Below are positions 57,387 through 64,000 of a stretch of DNA of 64,000 nt, piece by piece (the first letter of the stretch is position 1; every line of letters begins with the position of its first letter). The stretch is from Berberis thunbergii. Taxonomy: Eukaryota; Streptophyta; Magnoliopsida; Ranunculales; Berberidaceae. Under the pieces are notes generated by a model. That model did not search any database and was not told the origin of the DNA. It worked only from the letters and a program-made list of their open reading frames with translations. The position numbers and the translations under genes are program-made. The stretch lies in assembly GCA_003290165.1 (NCBI GenBank), contig QNQO01000679.1, positions 1 to 64,000 on the forward strand, read 5' to 3'.

Positions 57387-59120
57387 GGAGACCATGTGGC
57401 ACTATTGTCTGCATTTTCAGAGATGGGACTCAAGTTGCGGCTAGATGTGCCAGAGCAGGCTATGATGGTCACAAATGTATTCTTTCGTGCTTCAACACCG
57501 GCTCATGAAGCCCTTGTAAGGGATGCATAGTTTTCTTTTCAAAAAATTATTCATCATCATAATCATTATCATTTAGTCATATTTAATCCGTGCTGATTCT
57601 TTTGTTATGTGAAGGAAAACGTGAAATCATTGACAAAACAAAGAGCAAAGAGTATGGAAACGTTCCAAGAAAAGATGAAACTAAACAAAAAAGAGGTTTC
57701 ACGGTTCAATCCTGTAAGTTCACTTATACTCGTAGTGTATCTAAATCATTCCTTGGCCTGACATGATATAGGTATGCTAGAAATGGCGTGTCATCTCATC
57801 CAATTGATCAACATTTGTATTTTCTAGGTGATGACGCTGTTATATTTGTTTGGGTTCTGCATCTTCTTAGAGGTATGCAATCAACACATGAAAGAGACAC
57901 ACCTTTTTTATGAACCACTCTGCTTATTTTGATTGGTTATCAAATTATGCCTTTCAGGGATATCATCAACACTAAATGTGCGGATAGTATACTTGGATAT
58001 TATGAGGCCATTTGCTGAGTCTGTTCTACTAGGGTTGGTTTTCTTTTATATTGCATTCTATTGATTTAGGTCATATGTATGCATTATTATATCTTCCACA
58101 TCTTTCAGGAATATTCAGAAGGGGCCAACTAGAAATCCACAATGGATCTACAAAACACCTGTTCGCTCTAATGTCGAGGCAAAGCTGAGATAGCTTCTCA
58201 TTAAGCTAGTGGAGGATGACAAAATACTTGGAATCCAGGTTCAGATTTTGTTGTGAATCTATTTTTCACAACTGCATAATTAGACAAACAATTTTGGAGA
58301 ATTCTTTTGCGTGAAGGAAATAATCCCAAATTTTATGCGGAAAAAAACCAGTAACTTTTATGCAGGGAACTGAAATTAATTTATGGCATTTCAATATAGC
58401 CTAGGAACTATGTAGTTCTTTACATGTAGCCTAATAGTTTACTAGTACATCCGATTTTTTTAAAAAACCATTGATAGCACCACTTTCATTTTTATAATAT
58501 TTATAGGTATTTCCTTGTATGCTTAAGGTAGATGAAGTGAAGATGACATTCTCTTTTGATAATGAATGACTATTTGTATGACTCGCTTGCATGTATGCCA
58601 ATAATTTATTTATATGTTTTTTTTTGCTCTTTTTTTTTCCAGAACTTGAATACTCATTTCATCTAAAATGTTGATCTTGGTGAAATGCTCACTAAAATTT
58701 CCACAACAATTATGATTATTTAGTCTATACCAACTTTTTATTAATTAGAAAACAGAAATGCTTAAAACAAAATGAAAAGTTGCATATGAACCGTAGCTCC
58801 ATTGAAATGTTTAAGGACCAAGCAGTTTTCTCTGTGAGAGTATGCATAACATGGAACTAATATTTTTCTGTTTTGGAAATATCTGAAGATTTACTACTAT
58901 GATCTCTGTATTGCTCATTGTTCAATCTGGCTAAGTCTTTCTTTTCTTTACTATTTTTAGGTATGTGTGTATAAAGATGGAGAGGTTATTATAGATACGG
59001 CTGCTGGCGTGCTTGGAAAATATGATCCTCATCCTGTTCAGCCAGATAGCTTGTTTTCTGATTTCTCAGTAACAAAGGGAATAACTGCAGGAATGTAACA
59101 CTGGCTAGTTGGCAATGAGT
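57387..59120 (+). pseudogene. Captured exons of an ABC1-kinase/beta-lactamase fusion gene (At5g24810-like)
   Basis: Blocks: 57387-57515 (GDHVALLSAFSEMGLKLRLD, PEQAMMVTNVFFRASTPAHE), 57615-57713 (VKSLTKQRAKSME, MKLNKKEVSRFNP), 57828-57872 (frame-broken), 57958-58033 (SSTLNVRIVYLDIMRPFAES), 58109-58238 (GPTRNPQWIY) and 58961-59120 (VCVYKDGEVIIDTAAGVLGK, then SVTKGITAGM). They span the end of the ABC1 (aarF/UbiB) part and the start of the beta-lactamase-like part with its S-x-x-K motif (SVTK). A TAG interrupts the fifth block and a stop follows ITAGM, so it is not functional. Introns are kept. Confidence 0.85.
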
Positions 59121-59479
59121 ATGTTATAGTTTCCAGTTCTCCATAATTTCATTCTGATCCCTTTCTTTTTTCAAGTTTAGTGGTTCCACTACCAAGCTTC
59201 GTTTAACAAGAATATAACAGAAACTTTGAAAATAGTAAAACATGCATCAGCAAAAAATTTTTCCCTAGAGCATGAAGGTTTGATTCAACTATATAGAACG
59301 AATTATAAGTAGCTGGGAAGGGCATTTGAGCACATCCACTGTAAAAATAGTTGCTTACCCCGTCCTTGTCTGACAGGTTTTGTATTTATCTTTTTGTAAA
59401 CTCTTCATGATCACCATATAGTTTTTTGAGGATTTATTTTAGGAATTCTTAAATATATGTTATGTGTTTCTTAATGTAT

Positions 59480-59584
59480 AGGAAGCTCCAAGCCATGATT
59501 TATTTATCTTCTTTGTTTCTAATGTTGCTACAAGCACAATTGATTATGTCAAAAGCTTCCTAGATGAAAAGTATGATCATTGCT
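59480..59584 (+). pseudogene. Exon-like block, origin not recognised
   Basis: After a TATAG acceptor the frame reads EAPSHDLFIFFVSNVATSTI then DYVKSFLDEKYDHC and stops. Gene-like composition and the acceptor suggest another captured exon. I do not recognise the family. Confidence 0.4.
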
Positions 59585-59959
59585 AAAAGATAAGTTTGCA
59601 TAACAATTGATTATTGCTGGTTTTATGGCTTTTCTTTAAAAGAGAGATCAAAAATTTGCATAAGTTGTGTTGTTGTGGTATGTTGTATGTAGTTAATACT
59701 ATATGATCTTTTGCTTTTTTGCTTATCTCTATCATCAATGGGGTTTTATGGCTTTTCATTAAAAGAGGGTGATACTCTTTTGAGGTTTCCCACCAAAAAA
59801 CTAAAGGTACAAAACCCACTTTGGGGTGGAAACATTGATGTTGTTTGTGTGTTTTGTGTTTTCTTCTTCACTCATTCATGTAATTGTGTATATCTTTTCA
59901 CTCAACTTTGTTTCTTGTAGAGTAGATGGTTTTTTGTGTTTAGAAGTAGTGATTATTGC

Positions 59960-60684
59960 ATGGAAGGTCATACAGTTGGGCTGACTACTGATCTATCAGA
60001 TTCAAGTCATCAGCACAACATACCACCACCATATGCTACTATGTTACATGGACTCACCACCAACTCTCCTCCCAACAATTTCATGTAATGAAGTTTTTCT
60101 CTATTTTGTGTTAATGTCTTTGATTAATTCACTTGATTGACATCATATCTTTAATGGGTTTTGGTTATTTTTTAATCAGTCATCAACAAGGATCTGCAGC
60201 TTTTGATTTTGGGGAGCTAGAAGAGGCAATTGTGCTACAAGGAGTTAAGTTTGGAAATGATGAATACAAGAAAAGTGGTAAGCTCTATCTATCCTTTCTC
60301 CTTTTCTGACTTCTTTTCTTATACAACCAATTCCCAAAATATGACAGAGAGTGAAGTAACAAGAAGTTTGAAATTTTTATAGACAAGCTTTTCAAAGTGA
60401 GTTTGCCATTTTGAGGACTACAATCATAATCATACAGGGAAGCTTGAATGGTGTGAGATATCAAACATGGAAATATTGTCCTCTCATCACAACTATTACT
60501 TATTACTGACTCTTTAACTACACAAAAGGGAATAAATCTCTCCAAAAAAAATCTTCAAGTCTTTTTCTTTGCTGATCCTCTGAGATTTTGCTTGTGATTC
60601 TTTGTAGCTTTTTTCACTACCAGACCAGCTGCTACTCTGGAAATGTTCCCTTCATGGCCAATAAAATTTCAGCCAACTCCAAGA
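59960..60684 (+). pseudogene. Captured N-terminal exons of a TGA9/TGA10-type bZIP gene
   Basis: Exon 59960-60084 starts MEGHTVGLTTDLSDS and runs through HNIPPPYATMLHGL to NNFI. Exon 60180-60277 reads GSAAFDFGELEEAIVLQGVK. Exon 60608-60684 reads RPAATLEMFPSWPIKFQ and ends PTPR at a GT donor. These are the conserved N-terminal blocks of TGA9/TGA10, clade-specific bZIP factors of anther development. The bZIP and DOG1 domains are absent. All three exons are open and in phase, so this piece looks younger or less decayed than the ABC1 piece. Confidence 0.85.
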
Positions 60685-61324
60685 GTAGTTTCTTCTCTTA
60701 TTTTGACCATTTCTTTTCTTTGGGTCTTTTTTTTTGTTTATTATACAAGCATAATAATATATAGCTTGAACTTATCTCTCAACTTTTTTTTCATTTTTCT
60801 TCTCATTGTGGTCTTATCTCCAAAACACCCATTTCATGTTTTTCTATCAAAATCAGTATAATACCCATTAGGTGCTTTTTCATGAATGATTCTTGGATTC
60901 CCATTTTTATTAAATTCTGATTTTGGTGTTTGGCGAAGTAGAAGAAAAAAGTTGAAGTGCTTTTGATAGTATTTTGGGGTCACTAAAGGCTGATCAGGTG
61001 CTGGATAGAGTTGTGGCTAAAGGCTGCAAAAAATATTTCTCTCCTGCTTCAGTTGGCAACTAAAGTTGATCTTGCTTTTAATATGTAGTGTTTCTATTCC
61101 TTTTTTTTTAATTAGACTTGTTCGATCCTTTCCTTGATATTCATGTAGCATTGATCAAAATATGATGACTTGTGGTCTTCATCGTGGTAGATTTTGCTGA
61201 TTAGCTTACCATATAAATCTGTTCAGTGCTCAGGTTTTAACTATCGATACAGTGTGTTTGGGATTTTTCAAGGGCTATTTTTATTGACCCAGTTTTGTTT
61301 GATTTTCTCTCTAATATAATTCAG

Positions 61325-61378
61325 GTATTATAGTACGCCAATAGGCAAGAGACTGCGTTCAATGGTGGAGGTCCAGAA
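61325..61378 (+). pseudogene. Captured exon of a methyl-CpG-binding-domain (MBD) gene
   Basis: After a TTCAG acceptor: YYSTPIGKRLRSMVEVQK, then a GTATG donor. This is the core strand-turn-helix of plant MBD proteins (YY-TPSGKRLRS-VEVQKYL). Only this 54-nt exon is seen. Confidence 0.75.
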
Positions 61379-61714
61379 GTATGTCTATTCTGTTCACAGT
61401 TCACTAGAATTTTTTTTTTTTTTTGTGTATATAATTTCTCCCTGATGGCTTACCACTTAAGTTTGGTTCAATCTTGTTTTGGAAATAATCTCTCAAGTTG
61501 CTCTTATTTGGAAATACACAGATAATGAACTCATTGAACTGACTTATTTAGTGCTTTTGCAACATATAGTAGGGCCACTAGGCACAACCGTGTTGGTAGG
61601 GGAGAATCTTTGCAAAAGGTACTCCGAAATACTAAGATTTCCTTTTCTACTGCTTGTTTATTGACTGAACCACTATCTTTTGATTTTTCTTTTGCAAATC
61701 TGCTGCAAAACAGA

Positions 61715-61835
61715 GAGGGAAGGCTTGGTTCACACACATTATCTCTTAAACCACAAAACAAGGAGAAGACAGAGCAGGAAAATGGGTGAAGATTCTTTGA
61801 CAACAACAACTCCGTTGGACAGAAGAATTGAACAG
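61715..61835 (+). pseudogene. Possible captured first exon, gene not recognised
   Basis: A 5'-UTR-like block follows AAACAG. An ATG at 61782 opens MGEDSLTTTTPLDRRIEQ and is cut by a GTTTAA donor at 61836. It has the form of a first coding exon. The source gene is unknown to me. Confidence 0.4.
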
Positions 61836-62743
61836 GTTTAATCTTCTTTTGTTTCCGAGTGTTACTCATTTCTTTGTTTTTTCATTTTTAGTAATGTTGT
61901 ATCAAAGTTTGGGTTTTTAGATGTTACTTTATGGGTTCTTCAGTGTGTTTGAACTAAATATTGTTGATTGATTCAGATTAGACATTTTATTTCGTCTCTC
62001 CAAAATTCTGGGAACATTTTCAGATCCATTTTGCTGAAACACAATAGAGATATATAGGGAACCCCTTCTCAATTTTTTTGTTGAAATTTCCTTATATAAG
62101 TTTCAGTGCATCATTAGTAGACTATGGGTGCTTGGGAACTTTAGTTTGAGGGAGGTTAACTATTTAAGTTAATTATTAGTTGGGTTATTGTTTAAAGTTA
62201 AAGGCCTCTTGAACTGGCATTTTCATAACTTAGTAGGATTTGTTTTCGTTCGGTTGTTTTTGTTATGTTTTTATTTTCTTCTCCATTTGTAAACTGATCC
62301 AGTTTTTGGGATTGCAACTGATAGGTGTAAATATAGTAATAATTGCCTAAGCAGAAAAAAGAAGAAGAAAAAACTGATAATTGAATCAGTTGGAGACAAA
62401 ATCTATAGTCCACATTTCTTTTTTTTAATGTTTTTACGAGTTCAGCTTGCCTTGGGCTAGAAACAGCTACCATTAGTGGTAGATGTTATGTTTCATTATC
62501 AGTTGATATTTAATTTAGACATGGAAATAGCATATTCTGTGACTTATAGCTTGTTTGTGATCATAGATGTGCTGGGCGCAAAACTTTTGTAAGCTTGTTT
62601 GCTTAGATTTCTAATTGTTTGCTGTTTGTTTATTCAGCTCTAACATTTACTGTTCTCTGTAGTTTATATTACTAGTAATAGATGATTGATTATTATAATT
62701 AAAAATCATTTCTTGCATATATTTAAGCAACCTTAAAATGCAG

Positions 62744-62999
62744 TGTGGTTCCAGCATTTAAGTCTGCAGCTGAATATCTTCTGAGTTCATCTGGCCTTTC
62801 AGCACTGGAGCTGCTCACAAAGGCACTTGCAAATATAGCTGTAAGTGCTTTAAAATTTATTTTTTTCACAACTGAAATAAGCAAAATAAGAGTATTAACT
62901 TGAGGTGTGACTTGTGCAGGGTTAAAATTTATCTTACAGCTGATTGGAAGGGTGCTATGTTTGATGTGCCAGCTGAAGAGCTGGATGCATTTCTTGCAG
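62744..62999 (+). pseudogene. Captured exons of DEAD-box helicase RH7 (nucleolar, GUCT domain)
   Basis: Exon 62744-62840 reads VVPAFKSAAEYLLSSSGLSA then LELLTKALANIA, with a GTAAGT donor. Exon 62920-62999 reads VKIYLTADWKGAMFDVPAEE then LDAFLA, with a GTATA donor. These are the spacer and the start of the GUCT RNA-binding domain in RH7/PRH75-like helicases. One or more RH7 exons that normally lie between them are missing. Confidence 0.8.
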
Positions 63000-63009
63000 G
63001 TATACTCAT

Positions 63010-63450
63010 GTTGTATTTACATTATGGTTGGTTAGCAGGTCTGTTAGCAAGTCTGCAAGTGGTTAGAAAGTCTGTTAGCAAGCTTGGAAATCTGGGGGGT
63101 TATCTGTTAGCAAGTTAGCAAGTCTGGAAGTCTGGATGGTTACACAAAACTGTTGTGGCATTGTTGCTATATCAAATGCAGTGTTGTCTTGTGCTTTATG
63201 GAGAATTATAAAGGCATTAGGAACTAATATAAGTAGGGGAGTCTGTAATAGAAAGCATTGATTCATTTTTGTAAACACATTGTACAAGTGTAGGAGATTG
63301 GCAATCTCGAATTGTGCCTAATACATTCTAGTCTATCAGACCATTGTAACCTTTACATTCCAATCAAATAAATCTTTCCTTCCTGTGAATTCTTTGTCTC
63401 CCCTTTCTGTGATTCTCTTGATAATGTTTGATTGCTGAAACTGCAATATC
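63010..63450 (+). mobile_element. Likely solo Ty1/copia-type LTR in element 2
   Basis: A block with repeated CTGTTAGCAAG phrases (about 63040-63125) is followed by TATAAGTAGGGG, CATTGATTCATTTTTGTAAA, GGAGATTGGCAATCTCGAAT and a T/C-rich end. The R-region phrases match those in the block at 43745-44165 of element 1. It sits directly after the second RH7 exon. Borders are not resolved. Confidence 0.45.
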
Positions 63451-63551
63451 ATCTTTCAGTATTATCTGTGATTGCATTATCAGTTTGAAATTGGATTGTT
63501 CCAATTCTGCAGCAGCAGCAAAAAAAATAAATTTTTTTTGTATTATATTAT

Positions 63552-64000
63552 TTTACAACGGTTTCAAACCCTCGCAACAAACCAGATTTTTTTTTTTTGA
63601 ATTTTGTTTTAAATGGCCACGGCTTACAACCGTGGCCATAATTTGCAACGGTTTAAAACCGTGGCCAACACTTGCCACGGCTTAAAACCGTTGCTAAAAT
63701 TGTTGCAACGGCTGAAAACCGTGGCTAACACTGTTGCAACGGCTGTACACCGTGGCCATAACTTGCCACGATTTTAAACCGTTGCTAGTACTTGCCACGG
63801 CTTAAAACCGTGGCTAAACCTTTGGCAATGGCTTAGAACCGTGGCTAAATCATAAACCGTCCTCGAGTATAAAACCGTGGTTAATATGTTTTGCCACAGT
63901 TTTTAGCCGTTAATAGTGATTTAGCGACGCCTCTACAGCCCACGGCTCTAAGCCGTGACAACTAGTTTCCCCCACGGTTCCAAACCGTTGCTAATGGGTA
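63552..64000. repeat. Right subterminal repeats of CACTA element 2 (runs off window)
   Basis: About a dozen short palindromic units of the form CAACGGTTTAAAACCGTGGC or CCACGGCTTAAAACCGTTGC lie in tandem to the window end. They match the left subterminal family of this element. Confidence 0.85.

Larger units (their letters stand above)
54134..64000 (+). mobile_element. CACTA element 2: non-autonomous, multi-gene-fragment (Pack-CACTA-like), right end outside window
   Basis: It starts CACTACACCAAAAGGC (54134) with subterminal repeats based on CAACGGTTTAAAACCGTGGC. The same repeat family reappears at 63552-64000, which should be its right subterminal zone. Between them lie exon pieces of at least six unrelated genes, all on the plus strand, and no transposase. 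Related published cases are the soybean Tgm-Express elements and similar gene-capturing CACTAs. The element is at least 9.9 kb. Its terminal sequence and target duplication cannot be checked here. Confidence 0.8.

Noticed and set aside
1..64000. CRISPR arrays, bacterial operons, rRNA or tRNA genes
   Set aside because: None seen; the intron-split genes and plant transposons show a plant nuclear sequence.

Overview
The window is nuclear DNA from a flowering plant, most likely a eudicot. The genes are split by many introns. They belong to plant families (Di19, Myb/SANT-like LIMYB-type). Most of the rest is plant mobile DNA: an Athila-type Ty3/gypsy element with a tRNA-Asp primer site, CACTA elements with CACTA ends and subterminal hairpins, MITEs, and a gag-only LTR element. 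Species cannot be named from sequence alone.

Layout. 1-3.5 kb: AT-rich DNA with no gene seen. 3.5-4.2 kb: a head-to-tail MITE dimer. 4.36-9.18 kb: an LTR retrotransposon that carries only a decayed gag (TR-GAG-like), with a tandem array and a truncated 3' LTR. 10.2-13.7 kb (+): an intact five-exon Di19-like gene with a U12-type AT-AC intron and an apparent five-residue deletion in its first zinc finger. 17.75-19.6 kb (-): an intact three-exon gene with two Myb/SANT-like domains. 20.9-24.0 kb: a 58-bp-arm foldback, a 190-bp tandem array, palindromes and a LINE RNase H/zf-RVT relic. 24.04-40.0 kb: a MITE whose right arm is split by a 15.7-kb Athila-type element on the minus strand. That element has three LTRs, and one 5-bp target duplication (TCTTG) flanks the whole block.

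40.64-54.1 kb: a CACTA element with a broken TNP2-type transposase gene (minus strand). It also carries exon fragments that look copied from host genes: RabE GTPase, ACD11-type lipid transfer protein, four exons of TFIIH subunit TFB2, a VPS62/DUF946 protein, an MYB-SHLQ (G2-like) factor, an RRM protein and histone H2B. 54.13 kb to the window end: a second CACTA element with no transposase. It carries, all on the plus strand, fragments of an F-box gene, DEAD-box helicase RH28, an ABC1-kinase/beta-lactamase gene, a TGA9/10-type bZIP, an MBD gene and the nucleolar helicase RH7, plus two exon-like pieces I do not recognise.

The two intact host genes appear unrelated in function. The most notable system is the pair of adjacent, exon-collecting CACTA elements. 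Together they hold pieces of at least thirteen different genes, mostly with splice sites and introns kept, so capture was at the DNA level and chimeric transcripts are possible.
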